The notes beneath the pieces were generated by a model. It saw only the letters and a program-made list of their open reading frames with translations, searched no databases and was not told the DNA's origin. A program made the translations under genes and the position numbers. 25,485 nucleotides of DNA from Peptococcaceae bacterium (lineage in GTDB: Bacteria; Bacillota; DSM-521; Neomoorellales; Neomoorellaceae). The stretch is taken from assembly GCA_003509545.1 (NCBI GenBank), contig DOLC01000132.1, positions 1 through 25,485 of the forward strand, written 5' to 3'. Positions 16,379 to 24,114 of this stretch are shown one piece after another (position 1 is the stretch's first letter; each line of letters opens with the position of its first letter).

Positions 16379-18376
16379 TTGAACTTGCTGTTGGTAGCGC
16401 CGGTGGCGGGAATCCTGGCTTTGGCCTTCGCTTACTACTTGGTCCTGCGCATCAACCGGGCCGAACCCGGTACGCCGCGGATGCAGGAGATCGCCGGCGC
16501 CATCCACGAAGGAGCTATGGCCTTCCTTATGCGGGAATACCGGACCCTGGTGCTTTTTGTCCTGGCCATGGCGGCTCTAATAGTCCTTGCCGGGGTGGCC
16601 ACCAAGGGTGCCGAGAGCATGCAGCCGGTGACGGCCGTTGCTTACCTCCTGGGAACTATATGTTCTATCGGTGCCGGATATATCGGCATGAACGTGGCCA
16701 CCAGGGCCAACGTCCGCACGGCCAATGCGGCCCGCCGGAGCTTGAACTCTGCCCTGGGCGTCGCCTTTTCCGGCGGCTCCGTCATGGGGATGTGCGTGGT
16801 AGGCCTGGGCTTACTAGGCCTGGGAATCGTCAATCTACTTTTCGACAACCCCAATATTATTAATGGTTTTGCCCTGGGAGCCAGCTCCATCGCCCTCTTC
16901 GCCCGGGTGGGAGGCGGCATTTATACCAAGGCGGCCGACGTAGGGGCCGACCTGGTGGGTAAAGTGGAGGCCGGCATTCCGGAAGACGACCCCCGCAACC
17001 CGGCGGTAATTGCCGATAACGTGGGTGATAACGTTGGCGACGTGGCCGGTATGGGAGCCGACTTGTTCGAATCCTACGTAGGCTCCATTATTTCCGGTAT
17101 CGCCCTGGCGGCAGCCCTGGGTATTCCCAACGGGACCCTGGTACCCCTCATGGTGGCGGCCGTCGGGATCTTGTCGTCCATCATTGGCGCCTTCTTCGTC
17201 CGTACCGGAGAGGGCGGCAACCCCCAGAAGGCCCTTAACACCGGTACCATGGTGGCCAGCATCCTGGCCGTGGTGGGTACTTACTTCGTTACCACAGGCC
17301 TTTTGCCGGCCGACACCGGCATGGGGGTGTTCGTGGCCACGGTGGCGGGCCTGGTGGCCGGGGTGCTCATCGGCCGGATAACCGAATACTACACCTCCGG
17401 GGATTATACGCCGGTGAGGGAAATCGCCAAGGCTTCCCAGACAGGGACGGCCACCAATATAATCTCCGGTCTGAGCGTGGGCATGCTCAGCACCGCCTTG
17501 CCCATCATCGTCATTGTCATCGCTATACTGGCCGCCTTTAAGTTTGCCGGTCTTTACGGCATAGCCATGGCGGCGGTAGGCATGCTGTCCACCACTGCCA
17601 CCACCGTAGCGGTGGATGCCTACGGCCCCATAGCCGACAATGCTGGCGGCATTGCCGAAATGGCGGAGCTGGAACCCGAAGTCCGCAAGATCACCGATAC
17701 CCTGGATGCCGTAGGGAACACCACCGCGGCCATCGGGAAAGGCTTTGCCATCGGGTCGGCTGCCCTGACGGCCCTGGCCCTGCTTTCCGCCTACACTACG
17801 GCGGCCAAGATAACCTCCATCGACCTCACCAATCCTAAGGTAATAGCCGGGCTCTTCATCGGAGGGATGCTGCCCTTTCTTTTCGGCGCCCTGACAATGA
17901 AGGCTGTGGGCCGCGCCGCCTTCGACATGATCGAGGAAGTGCGGCGGCAGTTTAAGACCATCCCCGGACTGATGGAAGGGCAGGCCAGGCCCGATTACGC
18001 CCGCTGCGTGGACATCAGCACGAAGGCGGCCTTAAGAGAGATGTTGGTACCCGGTCTCCTGGCCGTGGTCGTTCCCCTGGCAGTGGGCCTGTTACCGGGG
18101 CTGGGTAAGGAAGCACTAGGGGGTTTGCTGGCGGGAGCCCTGGTGTCGGGGTTCTTGCTGGCGGTAATGATGGCCAACGCCGGCGGAGCGTGGGATAACG
18201 CCAAGAAATACATCGAAGGAGGCCAGTTCGGGGGTAAGGGCTCTCCCGCCCATGCGGCAGCCGTGAACGGGGATACGGTGGGAGACCCCTTTAAGGACAC
18301 TTCGGGTCCCTCCATGAACATCCTCATCAAGCTGATGACCATTGTTTCCCTGGTGTTCGCCCCGCTCTTTATGTAA
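16379..18376 (+). CDS. hppA: Membrane-bound ion-translocating pyrophosphatase (K+-dependent type)
   Basis: This integral membrane enzyme hydrolyses pyrophosphate and pumps H+ or Na+ outward. It has 665 residues from the TTG start and about 16 membrane helices. The cytosolic active site is marked by KAADVGADLVGKVEAGIPED (about 184-203), DNVGDNVGDVAGMGADLFESY, and the C-terminal DTVGDPFKDTSGPS. The K+-determining segment reads GNTTAAIGKG (446-455): Ala rather than Lys at the key site points to the K+-dependent subfamily. Whether it moves Na+ or H+ is not settled here; the Moorella thermoacetica enzyme is reported to be a Na+ pump. A GTG at 16370 overlaps the ribosome binding site GAGGGGGTG, so TTG 16379 is preferred. 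Confidence 0.96.
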   Translation: MNLLLVAPVAGILALAFAYYLVLRINRAEPGTPRMQEIAGAIHEGAMAFLMREYRTLVLFVLAMAALIVLAGVATKGAESMQPVTAVAYLLGTICSIGAGYIGMNVATRANVRTANAARRSLNSALGVAFSGGSVMGMCVVGLGLLGLGIVNLLFDNPNIINGFALGASSIALFARVGGGIYTKAADVGADLVGKVEAGIPEDDPRNPAVIADNVGDNVGDVAGMGADLFESYVGSIISGIALAAALGIPNGTLVPLMVAAVGILSSIIGAFFVRTGEGGNPQKALNTGTMVASILAVVGTYFVTTGLLPADTGMGVFVATVAGLVAGVLIGRITEYYTSGDYTPVREIAKASQTGTATNIISGLSVGMLSTALPIIVIVIAILAAFKFAGLYGIAMAAVGMLSTTATTVAVDAYGPIADNAGGIAEMAELEPEVRKITDTLDAVGNTTAAIGKGFAIGSAALTALALLSAYTTAAKITSIDLTNPKVIAGLFIGGMLPFLFGALTMKAVGRAAFDMIEEVRRQFKTIPGLMEGQARPDYARCVDISTKAALREMLVPGLLAVVVPLAVGLLPGLGKEALGGLLAGALVSGFLLAVMMANAGGAWDNAKKYIEGGQFGGKGSPAHAAAVNGDTVGDPFKDTSGPSMNILIKLMTIVSLVFAPLFM

Positions 18377-18403
18377 GGCGAAACACGGCCGGAGGGATGG
18401 AAA

Positions 18404-18955
18404 TTGCAGCGTGAACACGCCCTTGAACTCCTGCAAAAATATATAAGAACACCCAACCTCCTCAAACACTGCCTGGCGGTCGAGGCTGTTATGAGGGCCC
18501 TGGCCCGGCACCTGGGAGAAGACGAGGAAAAGTGGGGCCTGGCCGGGCTCCTCCATGATATCGACTATGAAGAAACAAAAGACGATCCCCACCGCCACAG
18601 TCTGGTGGGAGGAGAAATGCTGGAGCGGGCAGGCCTGGAACCGGACATCGTGTACGCCGTCAAGGCCCATAACGAGGTCCACGGCCTGCCACGGGAAGAT
18701 CCCATGAGCCGGGCCCTGTATGCTACCGATCCCCTCACCGGGCTGATTGTAGCTGCGGCCCTCATCCGGCCGGAGAAGAGACTGGCTCCTGTAGACGTAC
18801 CTTTTCTCCTGAACCGCTACCAGGAGAAATCCTTTGCCCGGGGTGCGAAACGGGAACAGATAGCCGCCTGCGGCGAATTGGGATTGTCGCTGGAGGAGTT
18901 CTTACGCATAGGCCTGGAAGCCATGAAGGGTATAGCCGGTGAATTAGGGCTGTGA
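18404..18955 (+). CDS. HD-domain metal-dependent phosphohydrolase
   Basis: This 183-residue protein belongs to the HDIG-type group of small HD hydrolases. The metal-binding set appears as H22 (KHCLAVEAV), H51-D52 (LLHDIDYEE), His residues 63 and 65, and H89 (VKAHNEVHG). A later block, YATDPLTGLIVAAALIRPEKRL, is typical of HDIG family proteins in Clostridia. Substrates of such proteins are usually phosphate esters or nucleotides; this one cannot be assigned. The TTG at 18404 has GGAGGG (18391-18396) at 7-nt spacing. It lies 27 bp after hppA and is followed by an intrinsic terminator, so it probably ends the secG-hppA transcript. Confidence 0.85.
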   Translation: MQREHALELLQKYIRTPNLLKHCLAVEAVMRALARHLGEDEEKWGLAGLLHDIDYEETKDDPHRHSLVGGEMLERAGLEPDIVYAVKAHNEVHGLPREDPMSRALYATDPLTGLIVAAALIRPEKRLAPVDVPFLLNRYQEKSFARGAKREQIAACGELGLSLEEFLRIGLEAMKGIAGELGL

Positions 18956-18973
18956 AATCCTTCTTTTGAGGGG

Positions 18974-19010
18974 AGGCCCCAGGATGAATGCCTGGGGCCT
19001 TTCTGATTCT
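18974..19010 (+). terminator. Rho-independent terminator after the HD-domain gene
   Basis: AGGCCCCAGG (18974-18983) pairs perfectly with CCTGGGGCCT (18991-19000) around ATGAATG, and a T-rich tail TTCTGATTCT follows. The strong 10-bp stem and the position 18 bp after the stop support termination of the secG-hppA-HD unit. Confidence 0.8.
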
Positions 19011-19118
19011 CCCAGGTCTCTCGTACGGGTTGGGGAAGGCCCGCCGGGCGGAGTCGGGCGCCAGGAGCTGGGTGGAGGGGAAATAAATAGAATCCTTCGG
19101 GGCCGGAAAATCGGTAAT

Positions 19119-19146
19119 CGGACAAGGGGGCCGGCAATACTATAGT
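19119..19146 (+). promoter_or_regulatory. Weak candidate promoter for the amidase operon
   Basis: CGGACA (19119-19124) and TATAGT (19141-19146) are 16 bp apart. Only the -10 is good. A promoter is expected here because a terminator lies upstream and a new operon begins. The rest of 19011-19153 shows GC-rich short palindromes and no gene. Confidence 0.4.
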
Positions 19147-19177
19147 TTAGTAGTTGCCCGAAAGAAGGTGGAGCGGG

Positions 19178-20068
19178 GTGGTAGCAGTTCCGCGTCTTAC
19201 CAACCTCTACAGCCGGGTGGAGCCCGGCCCAGACGGGGAAGAAGAAAGCATCCTAGCAATCGAAGGGACGGCACCCTTTCCCTTCCGCCTGGAACACCCC
19301 GAACCTTTAGTGTGGCAAGTTCGGGCCGGTGCGGCGGTTAACATGTACACGGGCCCACTGGAGGTAAGGGATGGAATTATCAGGGAGGTTTTGGTGGAGG
19401 AGCCCGGGGCGGGGGAGGTCTCCTTCAAGGTGGTGTTACAAACGGAGACGGAGGTGTTCACCACCCTGGAGGAAGGGCCGCCGGCCCGGGCCGTCCTGCG
19501 CTTCAGCCGGGAGCCCCTGAAGAAGTTTTACCGGGGCAGGCGGGTGGTAGTGGATCCAGGCCACGGGGGCGGGGACGGCGGCTTCCGGGGGCCGGTGGAC
19601 CTGTGGGAGAAGGATGTGGTGTGGACCACCTCCCGGGTTCTGGCCGGGGAATTGAAGCGCCTGGGGGCGGAAGTCGTCATAACCCGGGCTCCGGAGGAGA
19701 ACCCCTCCTGGCAGGAGCGGTGCGCGAAGGTGACGGCCGATACTTCTCTTTTTATAAGCCTGCATACCCACGGCGCGGAGGACCGCAACGTTCGGGGGGC
19801 CGCCGTCCTCTACAACCCCCGGGCGGAAGGCGGCGACGTCCTGGCCGGCCTGGTCCTGGAAGAGATCACGGCCAAGACCAAGATACCGGGCCGCGGCATA
19901 AGGCCCTGCCTGGACCTGGCCGTGCTGGGTGATAGGCAGGGGCTCTTGGTGGAGACGGTGACCATTACGAACTGGGTGGACGAAGGCATTTTGCGCAACC
20001 CGTATTTTCATCGCAAATTGGCCGTAGCCACCGTCAACGGTTTCTTTCACTTTGCCCAAAAGGGGTAA
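19178..20068 (+). CDS. N-acetylmuramoyl-L-alanine amidase (Amidase_3)
   Basis: This zinc amidase cleaves the bond between N-acetylmuramic acid and the first L-Ala of peptidoglycan. It has about 296 residues from the GTG at 19178. The catalytic domain occupies the last 175 residues: H129 in VVDPGHGGGDGG, E144 in LWEKDVV and H196 in SLHTHG as zinc ligands, and the catalytic E259 in LLVETVTITN. The N-terminal 120 residues are beta-rich and could be an AMIN-like wall-binding domain, which is an inference. No signal peptide or membrane anchor is visible, which is odd for a wall enzyme. An upstream in-frame TTG (19154) adds only eight residues and no signal. AGGTGGAG precedes the GTG. It is the first gene of a unit with the CofE-like gene and rnr. 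Confidence 0.88.
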   Translation: MVAVPRLTNLYSRVEPGPDGEEESILAIEGTAPFPFRLEHPEPLVWQVRAGAAVNMYTGPLEVRDGIIREVLVEEPGAGEVSFKVVLQTETEVFTTLEEGPPARAVLRFSREPLKKFYRGRRVVVDPGHGGGDGGFRGPVDLWEKDVVWTTSRVLAGELKRLGAEVVITRAPEENPSWQERCAKVTADTSLFISLHTHGAEDRNVRGAAVLYNPRAEGGDVLAGLVLEEITAKTKIPGRGIRPCLDLAVLGDRQGLLVETVTITNWVDEGILRNPYFHRKLAVATVNGFFHFAQKG

Positions 20069-20076
20069 GCTAGGCC

Positions 20077-20814
20077 ATGGGAAGAACTAAGAGGGTGCCG
20101 GCCACAAGGTTTGCGGCCACAATACCCATCCGCACCCACGTTCTGACGGAAAAGGACGATATTGTAGAGGTGGCCAGGCGCTACACCGAGGGAATAGCGG
20201 CCCCGGGCGATGTCATCGCCCTGGCCGAAAGCGCAGTGGCCATTACCCAGGGCCGGGCAATTCTCCCGGAAACCGTGCGACCGGGGCGGCTGGCCCGTTT
20301 CCTCTGCCGTTTTCCCACCAAGAGCGGGAGCCTGGCCACCCCGGTGGCCATGCAGCTGGCCATTGACGAAGTAGGTCGCCTTCGCATTCTGGCCGGTTGT
20401 GCCGCCGCGGCGATAGGGAAAATCCTGGGCAAGAAGGGACTCTTCTATATAGTAGCGGGCAGGGAGCTGGCGTTGATAGACGATGTCGCCGGTACCATGT
20501 ATCCCTATGAACGCCATGTGGTGCTGGGACCCAAGGAACCTAATAAGGTGGCGAAGGACATCAAGAAAGCTACGGGGGCCGAAGTGGTCATAGCAGACGT
20601 GAACGACCTGGGGTGTGTGGATATTATCGGCATAAGCAATAAACTCTATGCCGACACCGTAAAGGAGGCTTTGCGGGATAATCCCTTCGGGAATGAAGAC
20701 GAACAGACCCCTATTGTAGTCCTTAAACGGGTCGGAAAAGGTGTATCCCTTCCGCCGGGTGTTCCCCCGCGACGCGATCTGGTAAAATTAACACCAAAGG
20801 GAATAAAGGCCTAA
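20077..20814 (+). CDS. CofE-like (F420-0:gamma-glutamyl ligase family) protein
   Basis: This 245-residue protein resembles the family of coenzyme F420-0:L-glutamate ligase, which forms gamma-glutamyl amide bonds at GTP cost. Recognisable blocks are the opening IPIRTHVLTEKDD, GDVIALAESAVAITQGR, a middle LAGCAAAAIGKILGKKGLFY, and VIADVNDLG with ISNKLYADTVKEAL near the end. Clostridia generally do not make F420, and the canonical partner CofD is not here (yvcK shares the CofD fold but has another role). A different gamma-glutamylation substrate is therefore likely, possibly in cofactor or cell-wall chemistry. It starts 8 bp after the amidase stop and is followed by rnr. Confidence 0.75.
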   Translation: MGRTKRVPATRFAATIPIRTHVLTEKDDIVEVARRYTEGIAAPGDVIALAESAVAITQGRAILPETVRPGRLARFLCRFPTKSGSLATPVAMQLAIDEVGRLRILAGCAAAAIGKILGKKGLFYIVAGRELALIDDVAGTMYPYERHVVLGPKEPNKVAKDIKKATGAEVVIADVNDLGCVDIIGISNKLYADTVKEALRDNPFGNEDEQTPIVVLKRVGKGVSLPPGVPPRRDLVKLTPKGIKA

Positions 20815-20840
20815 CCTAGACAGAGCGGACGGTGGACTCC

Positions 20841-22946
20841 ATGGAAGCAGAAAAGATTCTGGATTTTATGCGGCATAAATCCTACCACCCCATGACCCTG
20901 GAAGAACTGGGGGAAACCTTGGGGATAGATTACCAGGCGCTGCAGGAATTGTTGCACGAACTGGAAACCCAAGGAAGGGTGGTGCGGACCAGGAAGAACA
21001 AATACGGCGTGCCGGAGAAAATGGGCCTGGCGGCCGGGAAACTGCAGGTGTCGCCCCGGGGCTTTGCCTTCCTGTTGCCCCTGGATAGAGCCCAGGAGGA
21101 CATATACATCAGCTCCGCCAACCTCAACGGAGCCATGCATCAGGATTTAGTCCTAGTCCGGCTGCTGCCCGACCACGGGACGCGGCGCCGGGAGGGGGAG
21201 GTCATCCGCGTCCTCAAACGGGCTAATTCCCGGGTAGTCGGCACCTACGAACGCAACCGGAGGGTGGCCTTTGTAGTACCCGACGATCCCCACCTGCAGC
21301 AAGACATTTTTGTGCCCTTGGACGAGAGTAAGGGGGCCGGGCACGGGGACAAGGTGGTGGTGGAGATCACCCGCTGGCCCGAGGCGCGCCGGAATCCCGA
21401 GGGAAGGATCATCGAGGTTTTGGGCCCGGCAGGCGCACCCGGCGTGGACGTCCTCTCCATCATCAAGAAGTACGGTCTGGACCCGGAATTTCCCCCCGCC
21501 GTAAAGCGGGAGGCCAGAAAAATTAAGGAGGAAATTACACCCGCCGACCTGGAGGGGCGGAGGGATCTGCGGGATTGGCGGCTGGTTACTATCGACGGGG
21601 CCGATGCTAAAGACCTGGACGATGCGGTTTCCATTGAGCGCCTGCCCGGCGGCAATTTCCTCCTGGGGGTGCACATAGCGGATGTGAGCTATTACGTCAA
21701 GGAGGGCGGTGCCCTGGATAAGGAGGCCTTCCGCCGGGGGACAAGCGTCTATATGGTCGACCGGGTTATTCCCATGTTGCCCGCCCGCCTTTCCAATGGG
21801 ATCTGCAGTTTGAATGCCGGTGCGGATCGGCTGGCCATGTCGGTGGTTATGGAAGTTTCTCCCCAGGGAAAGGTGGTGGATTATGAAATCTTTCCCTCCG
21901 TCATCCGCGTTCGGGAGCGCATGACTTACGATGCCGTCCGACGCATCTTGGTAGACCGGGATTCCGACCTCATGGCCCGCTACCGTGAGCTGGTGGAAGA
22001 CTTCCGCCTTATGGAGGCCCTCTGCCTGATCTTGTACGAGAAGAGAATGAAGAGGGGAGCCATAGACTTTGACTTTCCGGAAGCTAAGGTCGTCCTGGAC
22101 GAGAAGGGTAGGCCCGTGGATATAATTCGGGTAGAGCGAAGCATAGCTGAAAGGATTATCGAGGAATTTATGGTCCTGGCCAACGAAGTGGTCGCCCGTC
22201 ATCTCCATTTTCTGGATATACCCCTTATCTATCGGGTGCACGAGGAGCCTGCCCCGGATAAGCTCGAGGAATTGAACCGCTTTTTGGGACCCCTGGGATA
22301 CCGGATCCGCAGGGATGCGGAGGGACGCATCCATCCGAGAGTCCTGCAGCGCATCATAAAAGAAATGAAAGGCCGGCCTGAGGAACGGGTTATCAATACC
22401 GTTATTCTTCGCTCCCTTATGCGGGCGCGTTACGCTCCGGGAGCATTGGGCCATTTTGGCCTGGCCTCCCAGTACTACTGCCACTTTACTTCGCCGATAC
22501 GCCGTTATCCTGACCTGGTGGTCCACCGGATCCTGCGGGAAGCCCTGGCCAAGGGGAAGCTTCATCCCCGGCGCCTGGAAAAGCTCAAAGTGTTGGTGGC
22601 CGAGGCGGCGGCCCGGGCGTCGGAACAGGAGAGGATCGCCGAAGAGGCGGAGAGGGAATCTCTCCTTTTGAAAGTGGTGGAATATATGAAGGAGCGGGTG
22701 GGGGAGGTTTATCCCGGTACCATCAGCGGAGTAGTACCTTACGGATTCTTTGTCGAGCTGGAGAATACCGCTGAAGGGCTGGTCCATGTCTCCACCCTGA
22801 CGGACGATTACTACTACTACCAGGAGGACCAGATGGCCTTGGTGGGTTCCCATACCCGCAAATCCTTTCGCATCGGCCAGAGGGTGCAAGTTCAGGTGGT
22901 TCGGGTCAGTGTCGAGGCCCGGCAGGTGGACCTAGAACTGGTGTAG
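20841..22946 (+). CDS. rnr: Ribonuclease R
   Basis: This 3'-to-5' exoribonuclease of the RNase II/RNB family degrades structured RNA and works in RNA quality control. It has 701 residues from ATG 20841. A winged-helix N terminus (about 1-60) is followed by two cold-shock-type OB domains, then the RNB catalytic core beginning DGADAKDLDDAVS (about residues 252-264), whose Asp residues bind Mg. A C-terminal S1 domain (VGEVYPGTISGVVPYGFFVE) follows. The end lacks the long basic tail of enterobacterial RNase R, as expected for Gram-positive forms. A GTG at 20832 is possible, but GGTGG at 20831-20835 serves better as the ribosome binding site of ATG 20841. smpB and ssrA, often next to rnr, are not found downstream; the region changes to accessory genes. 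Confidence 0.96.
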   Translation: MEAEKILDFMRHKSYHPMTLEELGETLGIDYQALQELLHELETQGRVVRTRKNKYGVPEKMGLAAGKLQVSPRGFAFLLPLDRAQEDIYISSANLNGAMHQDLVLVRLLPDHGTRRREGEVIRVLKRANSRVVGTYERNRRVAFVVPDDPHLQQDIFVPLDESKGAGHGDKVVVEITRWPEARRNPEGRIIEVLGPAGAPGVDVLSIIKKYGLDPEFPPAVKREARKIKEEITPADLEGRRDLRDWRLVTIDGADAKDLDDAVSIERLPGGNFLLGVHIADVSYYVKEGGALDKEAFRRGTSVYMVDRVIPMLPARLSNGICSLNAGADRLAMSVVMEVSPQGKVVDYEIFPSVIRVRERMTYDAVRRILVDRDSDLMARYRELVEDFRLMEALCLILYEKRMKRGAIDFDFPEAKVVLDEKGRPVDIIRVERSIAERIIEEFMVLANEVVARHLHFLDIPLIYRVHEEPAPDKLEELNRFLGPLGYRIRRDAEGRIHPRVLQRIIKEMKGRPEERVINTVILRSLMRARYAPGALGHFGLASQYYCHFTSPIRRYPDLVVHRILREALAKGKLHPRRLEKLKVLVAEAAARASEQERIAEEAERESLLLKVVEYMKERVGEVYPGTISGVVPYGFFVELENTAEGLVHVSTLTDDYYYYQEDQMALVGSHTRKSFRIGQRVQVQVVRVSVEARQVDLELV

Positions 22947-22953
22947 GGGCCGA

Positions 22954-22973
22954 CCCGCCGCCTTCACGGCGGG
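22954..22973. other. Hairpin in the convergent gap between rnr and the padR-type gene
   Basis: CCCGCCG (22954-22960) pairs with CGGCGGG (22967-22973) around CCTTCA. There is no T-run on either side. It may mark the 3' end of the rnr transcript. A second small stem (GTTCAA 23014-23019 with TTGAAC 23025-23030) follows. The rest of 22947-23070 is featureless. Confidence 0.35.
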
Positions 22974-23070
22974 GGTATCAGGGGCCGTAGGGTTTAAGTA
23001 CGGGATACACACGGTTCAAGGCCTTTGAACAAAACGTGATGAACCCCCTGGCGGAAATGGGTGTGGCCGC

Positions 23071-24021
23071 CTATGCTTCTTTTCGGAGCTTGGCTGCGAA
23101 GTAGCGTTTTAGATTCTCAGGCAGTTCCTTAAGGGGTTCCTTGGGTGCCGGGGCTTCCTTCTCGCCGCCGTAAACATGCTTCAGGATGGCCTCAATGATC
23201 ATCCCTTTGGGAGCTTCGGTATATTCTCTGCCTTGATATACCCAGACGCGGCAGTCGACGTCCTCGCCGCAAAGGTCGCCGCAGGATTCACATAGGCTTT
23301 CCCTTACGTCTAGTTGGATATCCCGGCCGTTGATGCGAATGGTGGGAGAGCTGACGAATCCGAGGGCCAGGGCCTGTTCTTCCGTCTGGACGTGGATCTT
23401 TTTTAGATTAACCTTGATCCCGGTAGCCTGTAATACCCCGGCCACTTCATTGAGGGCCTCTTCCAGGTTACGCTCCGTGCCCCGGCACCTGGTGCAGGAA
23501 TCCAGGTCCAGGTAGAGGAATTCGATGTCAATGGCGCGTCTGCTATAGAGGGTTGCGGGCGATGTCTCGAGTTCTTGCCCTGCAGTTTTTTCCGGACTGC
23601 CCGGTGCTGGAAGGCCACAGCAACAACTGTTCGAGTTCTGCATGGAGCAGCAAGAGCCTTCTCGTTCGTTATTATTTTCGTGCATCTCTATCGCCTCCCA
23701 AATATAATCAGTAACCTCCCGCCAGGCCTCCACGGCGACGCGAAAGGCTTCTTGTCCTTTAGGCGTCAGGGTATACACCTTGCGCTCCCGACCCCCGGCT
23801 GTCTCAATGGTAGAAGTTACGTAGCCGCCTTCCTCGAATTCCCGAAGAACCGGATAGATCGTCCCCTCCGTGGGAGTGCAGCAGCCCCTGGTAACTTCGG
23901 CTACGGTGCGGGCTATCTGGTAGCCGTGCATGGGTTGGGTATAGAGGACGCGCAGGATAAAAAAACGCGACAGGCACATCTTGATGATGCCGTGCCAGTA
24001 CTCGCGAGCGGTATAGTCCAT
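23071..24021 (-). CDS. PadR-type regulator fused to Cys-rich linker and thioredoxin-like DUF2703 domain
   Basis: This is a 316-residue composite protein. Residues about 16-110 form a PadR winged helix (LSRFFILRVLYTQPMHGYQI, then TEGTIYPVLREFEEGGYV, RKVYTLTPKGQ). An unusual vicinal pair, C47-C48, sits just before the recognition helix. A linker at 120-160 carries C124, C125 and C133-C135. Residues about 163-285 resemble DUF2703, a thioredoxin-like fold: C176-x2-C179 in LDSCTRCRG, a cis-Pro-like SSPTIRING, and a second cluster C244, C247, C251 and C257. That makes 14 cysteines. The ATG at 24021 has GAGGTGA 7 nt upstream and a consensus promoter. It probably senses a thiol-reactive metal or metalloid and represses itself (inference). 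ATG 23685 with its own ribosome binding site could give the DUF2703 part alone. Confidence 0.88.
   Translation of the reverse strand: MDYTAREYWHGIIKMCLSRFFILRVLYTQPMHGYQIARTVAEVTRGCCTPTEGTIYPVLREFEEGGYVTSTIETAGGRERKVYTLTPKGQEAFRVAVEAWREVTDYIWEAIEMHENNNEREGSCCSMQNSNSCCCGLPAPGSPEKTAGQELETSPATLYSRRAIDIEFLYLDLDSCTRCRGTERNLEEALNEVAGVLQATGIKVNLKKIHVQTEEQALALGFVSSPTIRINGRDIQLDVRESLCESCGDLCGEDVDCRVWVYQGREYTEAPKGMIIEAILKHVYGGEKEAPAPKEPLKELPENLKRYFAAKLRKEA
23694..23699 (-). promoter_or_regulatory. Internal ribosome binding site inside the padR-DUF2703 gene
   Basis: On the minus strand GGGAGG (23694-23699) lies 8 nt before an in-frame ATG (23683-23685, residue 113). Residue 113 falls exactly at the end of the PadR domain and before the Cys-rich linker, so a separate 204-residue DUF2703 product could be made. 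Confidence 0.5.
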
Positions 24022-24037
24022 TTAAAATCACCTCAGA

Positions 24038-24055
24038 CCCCTATACCTAGAGGGG
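24038..24055. promoter_or_regulatory. Candidate operator in the padR-type gene leader
   Basis: CCCCTATACCTAGAGGGG is an 18-bp imperfect palindrome in which seven of nine base pairs are symmetric. It lies between the expected transcription start (about 24066, minus strand) and the ATG at 24021, a typical place for autorepressor binding. Half of it, ACCTAGAGGG, recurs at 24412-24421 upstream of arsR. Confidence 0.5.
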
Positions 24056-24072
24056 CAATGCTTATGACGTTT

Positions 24073-24101
24073 ATTATAGGTTATGCGCCCCGCAGTGTCA
24101 A
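24073..24101 (-). promoter_or_regulatory. Consensus sigma-A promoter of the padR-type gene
   Basis: On the minus strand TTGACA (24096-24101) and TATAAT (24073-24078) are both perfect and 17 bp apart. Such a strong promoter with an operator-like palindrome just downstream suggests tight repression. The -35 box is 13 bp from the repeat copy beginning at 24115. Confidence 0.85.
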
Positions 24102-24103
24102 GG

Positions 24104-24114
24104 GGTGACCGGAC
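24104..24114 (+). repeat. Left 11-bp direct repeat flanking repeat copy 3
   Basis: GGTGACCGGAC here is repeated exactly at 24374-24384, on the other side of the 259-bp element. This is what a target-site duplication would look like. A related GTCACCGGACAG at 24392 means other explanations remain. Confidence 0.55.

Noticed and set aside
21153..22889. 578-codon open frame antisense to rnr
   Set aside because: It mirrors the high-GC codon pattern of rnr, resembles no family and has no ribosome binding site. RNase R explains the sequence fully.
23575..24108. 177-codon + strand frame opposite the padR-type gene
   Set aside because: It is antisense to a clear regulator with its own consensus promoter, and the translation looks like composition noise.
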